A DNA stretch of 64,000 bases from Phoma sp. XZ068 (GCA_004835665.1 RBKR01000026.1:930001-994000), one strand, 5' to 3'. Numbered from the stretch's first letter, positions 40,629 through 51,837 are shown. The notes: a model not told the origin generated them from the sequence alone. Made by a program: numbers and translations.

Positions 40629-42541
40629 CTAATCACTGGTCCCTGGGACCATTATCCCTAGCAATGGTGCATGCTGCGCAGTGCCCAGCGTGTCTCTCTC
40701 GCCCACGCTGCCCTGCTCCCAGGGTCTCTTGATAGTGCATTTCCATGCGAGCGCAGGGTCGAAGTACATATTCACTAGCACATCATCGCCCTTGACGCTG
40801 TACAGCTTCTTGATGACCTCTACAGTCAAGACGTCAGCCTTCCTAACGTGTTCGTAGACTGCTGCGTCATCGAACATGATGTCAAATGTGAGTTCAAATG
40901 GGCCCGAGTTCTTAGACCGGATGACGCGGGCAAGATTCCGCATCGAAGTCGTCGATGTAATGACAGGAGAGCTGGTCTTGGACGGGGGCTCTTCTAGCAG
41001 AGGCGGAAGGATAAAGTCGGCGGGCTCGTAAAATTGAGTTCCGAAGTTGGGATTCGGCTTGAATGGTGTTGCGCTCGGGACGTTGTGGTATGTGATAGGG
41101 AAGAGGTCTGGGTCAGCTGGGTCATCGATATTCATCAGGTGATAGATGTTGAAGCGGAAGACCGGTCCAGCACTCTGCTCGTGGGGGCTCAAGGGACTCG
41201 CGAAATTGCCTGCCGTAGCAAGGATGCCAGGGTAGAACAAGTGAAGACAAGAGACTCTTGCGCTGTTGGCAATAGCCATCGCTTTAGCTTCGGTAGGGGC
41301 CAGAACCTCACCCAGTATTCCCACTTCGTGTGAGGGCGTTGGAGTTGGCTCTAATGGACCCATAATTGCGTCACGCCCGTACACGTGAAAGATGAGCCTG
41401 CAATCATTGGACTTGTCGAGTTCTGGAAACAAGCCCTGGGTGTAGGTTCGAACGCTGTCGAGGAAGTCATCAAGTTGTGCAATGAGAATAGGGTCTCGGA
41501 AACCACCGATGAAGATGGCACGGTGACCGAGCAAGGAGACTCCTTCGAGTTTGACCTGGTATTTGGGAGTTGGTACGAAGCGAGCACCGCTGCATCGGGC
41601 AGTCCGTCCGTCTGCTAGTTGTTCATATTTGGCTTGGTCAAGATGTAGAGCGCCACCCGGTCCTGGGAGTATGTCGGGCCTAGTTTTCTCATATAGAGAG
41701 TGTGCAGCGACGGAAAGCGGTGTGCATTTCTCGATAGGGTTCAATGGGGTGAGATCAAAGGACTCCTTGCGCATGGTAGCAATCATGGATCGGCCCTTGG
41801 GGACAGCGCATTGGCCGCCGCATTCCATAATCTTTCCCATCTGAAAAGCTACTGCTTCATCGACGCCCATGTTGATGCAGAATGCAGCGAAGGGAGACGG
41901 ATCATATGCGCGGCCAGCGATGATGATATCGGGATCTTGGTCGCGCAAAGCACGAAGGAACGGCTCAATGCCCATCTGAGCCACCACATCCACAGCCAGG
42001 TCGACTTCGTCGGATGTCAGCTCCGGCGCCGGGCCGCAAGGGCTTATGTCATCGCTGCTGATCTTAGACTTGATCAGATCTGTAGCGACACCTGAGTTGA
42101 TGGTAGCTATTTTGAATTGGAAATTGTTCTCCTTGATAATGGCTACGATGATGTCGTAGATTTCCTTGACATGTTTGTTACTGCCGTCTCCGCCTGCGCT
42201 GCCGATGAGAAGCTTGCATCCATAATGCGCACAAGCCGCGATGTAAGGCGTCAAATCGCGGATGTACGACTCGTCGGCAACAGTCTTGCGACCCATGCCA
42301 AGTTTGAAGGGACCTCCGTCGGTGCTACCGGAGTCGATGATAATAGCATCCGGGCGATAATCATGAATGCCATGCCAGAAGTGATGAGGCTTGTAGCCAT
42401 ACCTGTCTGAATTAGATGTGCAGGCTAAACGGGAGTGGAGTGTTCATACCCTAGCATGGCATTGGCTGTGAGAATGCGCACCTCGCCAGGTTCTCTGGCA
42501 AAGCGCTCTGCCTTTTCGTCGATGCTTTGAGCATGTGGCAT
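40629..42541 (-). CDS. AtuA/DUF1446-family protein (acyclic terpene utilisation type), 621 aa, two exons
   Basis: Exons are 42541-42450 and 42402-40629. The 47 bp intron (GTATGAAC...AGACAG) restores MLGYGYKPHHFWHG in frame. Residues 1-60 contain EVRILTANAMLGYG and IIIDSGSTDGGPF; residues 95-104 contain LLIGSAGGDGSN; and IIAGRAYDPSPFAAF and CGGQCAVPKG follow. These are conserved blocks of PF07287. AtuA is required for growth of Pseudomonas on citronellol/geraniol, but its exact reaction is unsettled. The C-terminal 100 residues (WKCTIKRPWEQGSVGERDT) match the extra domain of fungal forms. The start at 42541 is 251 bp from the divergent Zn2Cys6 gene, so they share a promoter. A TATA box lies at 42632-42638. 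Cytosolic. Its association with the reductase and permease suggests catabolism of an isoprenoid-like acid; that is inference. Confidence 0.9.
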
Positions 42542-42792
42542 GATGGCTAAGTAAAAATGTATAACGAGCCTTGTAGTAGAAACACGGTCGGTCGGCCTGC
42601 AGAGAAAAGTAGCTGCATATCGCAGCGTCGTGTTTATATGCTTGCTTTGGTAGTAGGCGCTTAGGCCAGAACCGGCAGTACCTAGGGGCGGCTGTCCCCA
42701 TCCGACGCTCGGGCGGCCGATCTCCGCCGCCTCTCGGGCTCAACCCGACCTTCAGTAAAACCATGCTTCCAATCCTCTTCCTCATACACGAA
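42542..42792. promoter_or_regulatory. Bidirectional promoter between the AtuA-type gene and a Zn2Cys6 regulator
   Basis: 251 bp separate the two divergent start codons. On the AtuA side TATAAAC (minus strand, 42632-42638) lies about 91-97 bp from its ATG. A CGG-containing stretch near 42,708-42,733 (gggcggccgatctccgccgc) offers CGG and CCG half-sites of the sort Zn2Cys6 factors bind. Direct autoregulation plus control of the AtuA gene is plausible but unproven. Confidence 0.5.
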
Positions 42793-45187
42793 ATGGAGAC
42801 CGGGGAGTTGCCGCACCCCTTGATGCCCGTCGCTTGCGAGCCGTGCAGGAAACGTAAACGAAGAGTAGGTGGAGCCGTTACCCCGGTGGAAGTCGTTTCC
42901 CCGCGCTGTTCGGCTGACATATCTGCAGTGCGACAAGCGGAAGCCCGTATGCGGCAATTGTGAGAAGCGCGCTGTCGTGTGTCGCCTCCCAGCGGTTGAA
43001 CGCGGAAACAATATCACAACTTCGAATTCGAAATCTTCACGCATGCCAAAGGCGTATATCGAGCTTCTTGAAGCACAGGTCGCTTCTTTGAAAGAGACCG
43101 TAGCGAGCAAGAGAGCAAAGCTCGAGCAGCTCCGGGCACGTGCCACGCCCACGAGTGCGAGCCGGAGACAGAATCGTGAACATGCCGCTCGAATCACCCG
43201 TGTCAATGGTGAAGAGCATGCGATGATTTTCATAAGGACGATTCTAGCGGCGCTGCGAGGCGAGGCCAAGAAAAGTCTCTTTGCTGCTGATGATGAGGAG
43301 CATGGAGAAGGCTGCCGCAATGTTTCGACATTCCAGGAAAGGACACCGAAGGTCAACCCTCCCATCGACTTGGAACTAGGACTGAGTTTGATGCGCACAT
43401 ATCTTAGGCGAGGGCACCCTCGGCATCCTTTTCTGCCCTACGATGCTATCGTCGCAGTATGCGAGAAAGTTCTGCGCATTGGCGTGTGGCAAGGTCCTGT
43501 TTCCGAAAGTGACATCTTCCGAGCGTACTCCATTTTCGCTATCGGTGCTGCTTATCAAAACCAGGAGTCGAAGGCACATTCAGTTCTGCCTACCGGTGGC
43601 ATCGTTGATCCCAATGCACTTTTCGCCATTGCCATAGGTCAAGGGGCCAAGATCAATCTTATCACCGGTCTGGAAGGTGTCCAAAACTTACTTTTGATTG
43701 CTCGATTCGGCTTCTTCTACCTGACTGGAGTCAGTCTTTGGGAGTTATCACATCTTTGCATCCATGTATGCACCAACAGCGGATTACATCGACCTTCCAA
43801 GGAACCCATAGATGCACTGGAGGAGCAGATGCAGCGTCGGGCATTCTGGCAATGTTACAATCTGAATAGACATTGCGCCATTACGCTTGGGTTACCGTTC
43901 GGTATTGCTGATGCAGATATCACTGTACTACCGATCAAGGACATTGAGGATGCACAGCTCACTGGAGCGAGTGAACCGCTGGACAGTATCGTGCCATACC
44001 CTCCTGGTTCTCGGACAAGTCTAAGCTTAATGATCTGGCAGGTCCGACTGCGGCAGATCAGTTCGAGAATGCGTGCAGAGATCACGACGGCGAAGCCATC
44101 TAGTAAAGATAATAGCAATGTATTTCGGGAGTACGAACGCACGGCTTCTTTGTGGGACATTCACGTTCGTTACACTGAAGAGCTGTTCGGATGGAAATCG
44201 ACCTTTCCAGTTGTTCTCGAGATCACGAGTGCGTCTGACTGGTACCTAAGTCCAGATTGGAGAGACTTGCATTTTTATCAGGAGAAGTTGTTACTGGTCC
44301 GTTACTCAATCGAACACTCCTCGTCTGAAGCGGGAAGTAGGCATGACCCGCTTGATTTCATGGAAGAGCTTTATGATTCTGCGAGTAACGTTGTAAGGCT
44401 TTACTCGCTGCTCCTCCAGAACGGTAGCATTGAGCCAACGGCCGGCCGCCTATATAGAGTGCTGACGGCAGGATTATCGGCACTCTACACAGTCGTCATG
44501 GAGCTGAGGTGTGCAAACCAAGCATCTGAGCAGGCACCGCACCGAGACTGGCTTGAAAGTAGAGTAACCGTCCTCAAAATGTGTCGGGATACTATGGAAA
44601 GTATGTCAACGCAATTTCTGACCGGAGAAGCGACTTCAAGACATGTCACATATTTTGATCTGCTTTGCCGCGAGATTCTGAGGAGCTTTGCCGACACGTG
44701 TTCGGAACAGAGGCATAGCCAAGTCTTATTTTCGATGGATACTTCCGGTGGTGTATTGGAGTGCCACAATCCCTTAACACAATCTCGCAATGAAGCGGGA
44801 TCTGGGCCGGGTGCAACCTTTGCGGACAACCACACCCCGATAACCACGTCTACAGCAGCGTATTCTGGGGATAGAGCAAACGACTCTATCGGACAGGACC
44901 CATTCGAACCTGAGGACATAACTTCACTGTATGCCTGGCTTAGTAATCCAGATCTCATGTCAGATGCGGCAGGGCTGATGTGTGCGGTTGTCCAAGAACA
45001 TTTGCAACCTTGCTATTGCGGTCTGACGTCAGCGCCACATCCTCCGGGACCTTCAACGTATCCGAACCAGGTTCTTACAGGTAGCGGCTACGAGTTCGGA
45101 ACTCTGTGGACAGGCAAACCAGATACAGTGAACGGCTTTCTGATGAGTGACTGGGGAGATATATTGGAAAGACCTAGTCTACAGTAA
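42793..45187 (+). CDS. Zn(II)2Cys6 transcription factor with fungal-specific domain, 776 aa, two exons
   Basis: Exons are 42793-42864 and 42929-45187. The 64 bp intron (GTAGGT...TGACAT...CTGCAG) falls inside the zinc cluster. After splicing the cluster is perfect: C-x2-C-x6-C-x6-C-x2-C-x6-C, built from CEPCRKRKRR and CDKRKPVCGNCEKRAVVC. The ATG at 42793 is preferred; one at 42763 would add ten residues. A coiled-coil dimer element follows (about residues 55-95, IELLEAQVASLKETV). The fungal-specific regulatory region (PF04082 type) shows RRAFWQCYNLNRHCAITLGLP. The acidic C-terminus (DPFEPEDITSLYAWL) could be an activation segment. It is divergent from the AtuA-type gene and is the prime candidate local regulator. 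Its stop codon is only 31 bp from that of the next, convergent regulator gene. Confidence 0.92.
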
Positions 45188-45218
45188 CCTCTGAGCCCTT
45201 CAGATTGGTCATACATGT

Positions 45219-47072
45219 TCAACTATTAAAGACCAGAGTCCTGAGCATTTTGACATCGTCGCTCAAGAAATGTAGCCCATTCAGGATTTTGGAAAGGTGC
45301 ATGGAGAGAGTTGTATCTGCGCTCGCCCCTATATTGACATGTGCAAAATGATTGATCCGCCGCGCAGCATTCTGGTCTCGAGACGATGACAGTAATGAAA
45401 TGAGATCTTCGGAGATGAAACTACCGGATGGAGCCATTGACAATTCAATCAAAACACGACTGTGCTTCGTAAAACCATCGAAGGAGAATGCAATCCGTGT
45501 GAGAGTCTCGATACTGCTCGTAATCGCCGTGTTGACATGTTGTTGCAACTCTCCCGATTGCAGGTGAGATCTTTGAAGACAAGCCATGGCACCAATGCAC
45601 AAGATGGCAGCTCGGAGCACGTAGGTACTGGCAGTCCACGGCTGTGGCGTGGTCGATTCAATCCTGTTGATCAAGCAAATGGATGTCACCAGGACAAGCT
45701 GGGCTACTGGAATAGACCATGGCGCAGAGTCCCTGTTGCAGAGATCAAGTATTGCGATTAAGTATAATTGGTCGATATGTTCTCGAACCAGCGAGCTATG
45801 CGACAAACTTCCAGTGTTTCGTGCTTTCCAAGCGTGGAGAGTGCGCAAGCAATATAACATAGGATAATGTTCGCTGCAAAGGTACAGCTGGAGCCATTGG
45901 AGCTCGCTCGAAGGCGCCATCGCATCGATTCCCGAGCTTCCGGGGGGTGGCACATCAGCAAAAGATAGTAATGGCGGTTGATCCAATGCTTCTGCGCAAT
46001 GTTGGCCAAGTGCGAAACAGGTCCAGAATATGGCTCTCTGATCTGGTGCCATCTTTTCGCGCACCACGCGTGCGTCGTGATAGCCTTGCGAAAGGCTGGT
46101 CCGCAGAGCAGCACCAATATAATGCCATGAAGAGCCTGATGACGGCCTGTACATACTGTAGATAGCCATCATGAGAAACACCCGAACCTCTTCGACTGGT
46201 GTGCAGTGTTCGAGAAGTTTTGAAACATCGCTCAAAGCGAGAAAGCTGATTTGCGCCTCGAACTGACCCGCAAATGCTACATCGCGACTCTCAAAGACTA
46301 GGGCAGTGGCGCACATCATTAACAGTGAGAATCGTGACCATGTGCCGGGTTCCGCATCGACTTCGAACTGTATCGCGTCCATGAACGGATATATGTCGAG
46401 AACCTGGAGCCGAAAGCGGGAGATAAGAGTAGCGGCGTGCTCAATGAGAAAATCAGATACAGTGTTGGACATGCTCTCGGGATCAGCTGGAAGGAGCCGT
46501 GCACCTGTACCAACTTGTTTTGCAGATATTGGGTACGGATTCCGGCCATCGATCCCAAGAATTTGAGAAAGAAACAGATTGGAGTTGAAAAATCTCCCCC
46601 GGCCACGGTCGTTCATCTTGCTGAACGAGACCAAAGACTCCGCTGTTGCCGCTGCCACACCGGGTTCTGGACTAGCATCGTCTACTAGGAGACCTTGCTG
46701 AGTTGACCTGCGGGCGGAGCCCACAAGAAGTGTCTCGTCGACTGTATCGCCACGACTAGCGCTGCCCTCGATTTCCTCTATAGATCGATTCAACCCCTCA
46801 AGCTCGGATTGCAGGCTTCGCGCCGATTGCTCCAGCTCGGTTACATACTCTCGATCGCAGACGCGGTTGCTGAATGTAGTGGCCAGAACACATGCAACGC
46901 CTGCTCTTGCGCATGCACTGCATTTTGGCATCCTGACGTCGCACCTGACCTTCTTATCTCGACATCTTCTGCACGCGGCTTTCAAGCCTGTGCCGATCAT
47001 CCTTGCACGTGCACGAGGCGCGCGCGTGGTATCCGACTCTGGAGTACCGGAACCGCGCTGTGGTGGCGGCAT
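45219..47072 (-). CDS. Second Zn(II)2Cys6 transcription factor, 617 aa, single exon
   Basis: Starts at an ATG at 47072 (MPPPQRGSGTPESD). The cluster begins at residue 34, CRRCRDKKVRCDVRMPKC then SACARAGVAC, giving C-x2-C-x6-C-x6-C-x2-C-x6-C. A coiled-coil linker (about residues 74-105, YVTELEQSARSLQSELEGL) and the fungal-specific domain follow (YPFMDAIQFEVDAEPGTW; VREKMAPDQRAIFWTCFALGQHC). The protein is complete, with no intron needed, unlike the neighbouring regulator, and the two do not look like recent duplicates. It lies between the first regulator and the cyclase gene, 338 bp from the latter's stop, reading leftward. It may control the cyclase/permease pair on its right, but no binding site can be assigned. 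Confidence 0.9.
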   Translation of the reverse strand: MPPPQRGSGTPESDTTRAPRARARMIGTGLKAACRRCRDKKVRCDVRMPKCSACARAGVACVLATTFSNRVCDREYVTELEQSARSLQSELEGLNRSIEEIEGSASRGDTVDETLLVGSARRSTQQGLLVDDASPEPGVAAATAESLVSFSKMNDRGRGRFFNSNLFLSQILGIDGRNPYPISAKQVGTGARLLPADPESMSNTVSDFLIEHAATLISRFRLQVLDIYPFMDAIQFEVDAEPGTWSRFSLLMMCATALVFESRDVAFAGQFEAQISFLALSDVSKLLEHCTPVEEVRVFLMMAIYSMYRPSSGSSWHYIGAALRTSLSQGYHDARVVREKMAPDQRAIFWTCFALGQHCAEALDQPPLLSFADVPPPGSSGIDAMAPSSELQWLQLYLCSEHYPMLYCLRTLHAWKARNTGSLSHSSLVREHIDQLYLIAILDLCNRDSAPWSIPVAQLVLVTSICLINRIESTTPQPWTASTYVLRAAILCIGAMACLQRSHLQSGELQQHVNTAITSSIETLTRIAFSFDGFTKHSRVLIELSMAPSGSFISEDLISLLSSSRDQNAARRINHFAHVNIGASADTTLSMHLSKILNGLHFLSDDVKMLRTLVFNS

Positions 47073-47410
47073 GGATTGCTCGCGATATGAACTAGAATTA
47101 GCAGTACTGATGATTCTTAAGCAAGTGATAGGCGTTGATGGAAGGGAACAATGAAAGCAACTACGGAGGGTTCTTGAATCGGAGGCACATGTTAGTGTTT
47201 AACGCTAGACCGCATCCAGGCGGACCCCCAGTTTGAGGAAAATGAATACCGTACCTCGCCACATAACCTTGGAAGTGCTTATTGTGGGCACCTATACTTC
47301 TTCAGACAGCCTTGTAAGAGGGTCAAGGTATCAGTGCATCTGATTGAGGTAGAGAGCTTCCGACTACGTGTTTGTCCTGCTGCATTGCCACATCTGATTT
47401 GACTCTAAAG
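47073..47410. other. Promoter region of the second Zn2Cys6 gene
   Basis: 338 bp between the ATG of the regulator and the stop of the cyclase gene, both on the minus strand. It should contain the regulator's promoter and the cyclase terminator. No clear TATA box. Confidence 0.4.
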
Positions 47411-48568
47411 CTAGAAGATGGCCATAACATTCGGCGGGCTGGCAACGCCTGCAGGAAGGTTCAATGGCTGACTGGCGAGGAAAAAAGTGTACCGGCCCTG
47501 TTCCTTGCATCGCTTTGCAAGTTTCTCCAGGTCAAACGACTCTCCGATGGGCATAGCCCACCCAGACAAAAAGATTTCGTGCAACTTGGTACCATCACCT
47601 GCTCCACCCAAGGGCATGGATTCGTAGGCTACAGTATCTCCTCCAACAGCAGAGAAACCGTTGTCCCAGTGCCATCTCGCTGCGTCTACCGTAGCCTTCA
47701 CGCCGATGTGGGTACGATTCTCGCCCTCTCTCGCGCAGAGTGCAAGCCTTTCAGTTTCGTTGAGCGCGGCATACTGGAGGGTCCAGCCACTGCGCACGAG
47801 TAGCACATCACCTGCTCGAAATTCAATGGATTGCAAATCTGCCATCTCTTGAAGGACCTGGTGGGAAATAGTGTGACTGGTGAATGCGTCGTAGCTGATG
47901 CTGTGAGCTTCAGCATATTCGACGTAATCTAGTAGTATACCACGTGTTGCAATCGGATGGTTGGCGATATCTGAGAAACGATCAGCTGAGCTACCCGGAC
48001 TGTAAGCGCAAATGCTCACTCTGGATCCCGATCTTGTTGTTCTTCCCTGGTCCACTGATGTCGTCCTGCGTAATATTGTTGTAGAACCGCAAACCGTCTT
48101 GGTATGGATAGTGCCTCGGCCCGTCCCAATGCGAGGATGCTTGGGTATTCATGGTGAACTTTGCTATATCAGTAACATTCGACTTTGCCCATCTACGCGC
48201 ACGTACCTCGTCGTCATTGGAGCTCGTTTTCTTGATGATAGTGTGATTCAACGGCTTTCGTACGGGGTTCATAGGTTTGAGAGGCACATCAAGCGGTAAA
48301 CTTCCATTCGTTAGACAAATAAGACAAGGGCATTGCAACAACCAGCATACTTGAGCGAAATCGCTTCTCCTGTGCGAATCTCCGATGCAGCTATCTTCGT
48401 TACCTCTGGAGTGATCAAATTAATACGCCCGAGCTCGTCATCTTTGCCAAAGAGGCCCCAGGCTGAATATGGTGGATCGCCCTCATTAAGTGGGAGATGG
48501 TCAAACGGAACCTGTGAAGCATTGCGACTAAACGTAGGCGTCAACGTTACTGATGCGGCGGTAGCCAT
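47411..48568 (-). CDS. Cyclase-family hydrolase (PF04199, kynurenine-formamidase-like), 336 aa, four exons
   Basis: Exons are 48568-48351, 48300-48207, 48158-48020 and 47970-47411. The introns are 48-50 bp and all junctions are in frame (ISLNLPLDVP; SNDDE-FTMNTQ; KIGIQNIANHP). Metal-dependent amidases and cyclases of this fold include formamidases and isatin hydrolase. Seen: DPPYSAWGLFGKDDELGRINL at the N-terminus (fungal subfamily hallmark), SSHWDGPRHYPYQDG in place of the bacterial HxGTHxDxPxH metal site, TRGILLDYVEYAEAH, and RAGDVLLVRSGW. Also seen: VGGDTVAYESMP and HEIFLSGWAMPIGES. The length matches fungal members. No signal peptide, so it should be cytosolic. It is divergent from the MFS permease across a 535 bp spacer, so co-regulation is likely. 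The substrate is unknown: an ester, amide or lactone of the imported compound is inference. Confidence 0.9.
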
Positions 48569-49103
48569 CAACGAAAAATTGGCTTAAGACAAAGAGCTTG
48601 GAAATCATCATAGTGTCGCGATGAATACGAGTGGTTTAAAGTTGTTGAAACATTTTGTTTAGCTACGAAAAGCGATGGCAAATAAGTTTCAAGCCTGTGG
48701 ATCGGCGCCCTTGGCGTTGTGGGATTGTGTGGAGGCCAATGCGCCGTCACCGGAGGCGGACATTAGCCGACGAGAGGCGGGCGCTCGCCGAAATATTAGC
48801 TGGGTAACGCATTGCCCAAAAAACGGCACTAATTACTGGATGAGTTGGTAAATCCTAGAGCGCGTGCCATCCTACATCATACCCCGCATTTCCCTACCGA
48901 CCTAAGGCCTGAATCTACCTAGGTAGCATCGGCCCCAGATTTTGCATCCCCGGATCAACTGAGAGGCGGGTTTAAGCCGAGAAGGTAAAATCTGTTGTTC
49001 ACCATACCGGTCGGAGATATAAAACACGACTTCATGTCGGTCGGTTCACTTCAATTATATTCGCTAAGTGTTCTTCCATCTAACCTGCCTGACTGCTCCA
49101 ATC
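48569..49103. promoter_or_regulatory. Divergent promoter region between cyclase and MFS permease genes
   Basis: 535 bp separate the two start codons. On the permease side TATAAAA lies at 49018-49024, 80 bp before its ATG. CGG/CCG triplets near 48,749-48,760 and 48,950-49,015 (accggaggcgg, accggtcggaga) could serve Zn2Cys6 regulators. Site assignment is tentative. Confidence 0.5.
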
Positions 49104-50718
49104 ATGGCTGCTCCAGTATCAGCAAAAGTCGTCGAAGAGAAGCCCTCAGTTACCCCGATCGAGTATCTGAAAGACGATATGACACCTGGCGGCAACAGCC
49201 CTCAAATCGACCTCGAGGTCCAGAAAACGCTTCTTCGGAAGCTTGACTACCGAATGATGCCGGTGTTCTTCGTTATGTACTTCCTGAACCACTGTATGAC
49301 TCCCATCCACCCCCCAACACAGTCTTGTGCCACGCACTTGAGACTAATTACGGGACAGGGGATCGCAATGGACTACCGCAAGCTCGTCTGAACAACATTG
49401 AAAAACACCTTGGTCTCAAGGGTACCCAATATAACGTTTGCATTTCGATCCTCTATGTCGGCTACCTCATCGCGGGCGTCCCCTCGAACATGCTTATCAC
49501 GCGGGTGCGACCATCTGTCTATTTGGGTGTGTGTATGTGCGGCTGGGCAACAGTATCCGCATGTACTGCGCTAGCAGATAACTACATGCATATGTTGGTC
49601 CTTCGACTCCTACTGGGCTTCCTCGAGGCTCCGTTCTACCCAGGAGCATTGTATGTGCTCAGCCGATTCTACACAAGAACAGAGATATCGACGCGACTGG
49701 CTATTCTTTACTGCGGCCAACTGTTCTCAAGTGCATTCTCTGGTCTCTTGACTGCAGGCATCTTTGCATCGCTCGACGGCCGATACGGACTCCATGGATG
49801 GCAATGGTGAGTATGCTTTTCAGTACCTAGCAGAAGCTGTCGCTAATCAGCCCAACAGGTTGTTCATCATCGAGGGATGCGCTACGTTTAGCTTCGCAGT
49901 TGTCGGCATCTTTCTACTTCCTGATACACCGGGCAAGACTCGATGGATGAGCCCCGCCGAGAACCAGTGTGCCCTTGACCGCCTCGAGGCAGATAGCATC
50001 AACCGATTGGCTTCAGAGACACCACTGCAAGGTTTCGTAAGCGCAATCACTGATTACAAGGTTTGGCTTTTGATGCTTCTACAAAACCTGCATTTTTCAG
50101 GTATGAGCTTCAACCAGTTCTTCCCGACGATTGTCAAAACTCTGTAAGTTATGAACACAAGCAAACAACCAACGCGACTTGCCACTGATATCTCTATCTA
50201 GAGGATACAACTCCACGATCACGCTCGCATTGACCTCGCCGCCTTTCGTTTTCTCCGCGTTCTTCGGACTTGCACTTGCAAAATCTTCTGCCCACTTCAA
50301 CGAGCGTACGTGGCATATCGTCGGAGGCAATGCCCTCGCGGCGGTCGGCTTCATCCTCGCTTCTACGACCACAACCCTGGCCCCTCGCTACTTATCTTGC
50401 TTCCTTTTAGCTGCAGGCTCTTATTCCACAGGAAGTATCATCCTCGGCTGGGCCTCCACAAACATTGTTGACTCCCATGAGAAGAAGAGCGTCACACTTG
50501 CGCTTGTGAACTTCTCTGCAGTCGGCGCGAATATCTATACCGCATATCTATGGCCTAGCACAGATGGACCAAGGTACATAATGGGATTAAGTTCGAGCGC
50601 GGCATTCTGTGTAGGATGCGCCGCTGTTGCCGTCTTGAACAATCTATGCATGAGAAGAGAGAACAGCAAGAGATTAAGAGAGTCCCAAGATGAAGCCCCA
50701 CAGCTTTATGTACTTTAA
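49104..50718 (+). CDS. MFS permease, anion:cation symporter family (Dal5/allantoate permease type), 479 aa, four exons
   Basis: These plasma-membrane symporters import organic anions such as allantoate, nicotinate and other carboxylates. Exons are 49104-49293, 49359-49806, 49859-50143 and 50202-50718, all in phase. Family signatures seen: LLRKLDYRMMPVFFVMYFLNH-WDRNGLPQAR, here divided by the first intron, with the typical DRxxLxxAR, and YVGYLIAGVPSNMLI. Further: RLLLGFLEAPFYPGALYVLSRFYTRTE and FLLPDTPGKTRWMSPAE before the central loop, and WASTNIVDSHEKKSVT in the C-terminal half. About twelve hydrophobic segments are present. The length is near the family's normal 480-540. The gene is intact, although A/T-saturated repeat DNA begins about 10 bp after its stop. 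Carboxylate uptake feeding the neighbouring enzymes is inference. Confidence 0.92.
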
Positions 50719-51395
50719 AGAAGGTATTGTCTACTACTTATATACTATCTAGATATTATTATAGAGTAGAGAAAGCAAGTATAGTAATATATAGTTTATT
50801 TTAGTAAGCTAAAAAGTTAAAGGCTAAACGTTAGTTCTTAATTAGAGAGAAATATACTAACCTAATTACTAGTAGGCCTATATATAGAAATACTAAAACT
50901 TATAATAATAAAGTAACATAACTTATAATATTATAGTATAGACTAATAAAGCTTAGTTTTAGCTATAATAGGTTAGGCTCTTACTTAAGTACTATAGTAT
51001 ATATATTATTATAAGCTAAGCCTAGTTTAGACAAGACTATATATAAAGGTCTCTCTATATAAATAAAAGTTATAACTACCTTTACTAAGTAACTTATAAT
51101 TAAGTAATATATATATTTTATATAAAAAATAAAGTAACTTTTTTTTTTTTTTATAATTCTAGATAAAAGAGTAGTATAGTAATAAGTATTTACTAATTAG
51201 AACCTCTAACTCTCTAAAAAGCTACTATAAGTAAAAAGAGAATATCTATATAGTCTTATTATATAACTACTTATTAATAAGTATAATATATATAACTAAT
51301 TTACTTATTAATAAGTATAGTATAATATACTTATTTATAAGTACTTTCTTATATTTTATTAAATTAACTCTAGTTACTTATTTATAAGTACCTTT
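50719..51395. other. A/T-saturated, RIP-like sequence at the gene/repeat border
   Basis: From directly after the permease stop codon the sequence is almost only A, T and TA steps, with rare G and C mostly in TAG/CTA words. An oligo-T run lies near 51,139-51,152. Words based on ACTTATTAATAAGT recur between 51,260 and 51,390. No coding potential. Confidence 0.8.
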
Positions 51396-51600
51396 ATTTT
51401 TAGTATATAGTATATAAGAATATAGCTTTTATAGTTTATATTTAACTAAATTAATTTACTTTATTATTAGAATCTTAACCTAACTATTAAGATAGATAAA
51501 TTATATTTATACTTTTTATTATTACCTATAGCTATTATAGTATTTTACTAGATAACTATACTCTTTCTATAATAAGCTACTGTTATAATCTACTTATAAC
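51395..51600 (+). repeat. Degraded partial LTR copy (oldest visible)
   Basis: The stretch from tagtatatagtatataagaat onward is a diverged copy of the 3' half of the LTRs at 52154 and 61547. It shares the words ttactttattattagaatct, taagatagata and tatagtattttactaga in the same order. Confidence 0.55.
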
Positions 51601-51837
51601 TAGCTAACTAGAATACTAACAGCCTTAGGTGCTAATAGCTCTAATATAATAATTATATAGGGCTTTTTATATAGTATAGTTATAGTGTAGTTTTATTATA
51701 GGTTATATAATAAGCTTACCTCTTAGCAAGTAAGCTAGGTAGACTATATATAAAAGCTTATATAGCTTATATTAAGCTTAGTAATCTTAGCTTATATAGC
51801 TTATAGTAAGCTAGGTAAGCTACTATAATTATTATAG

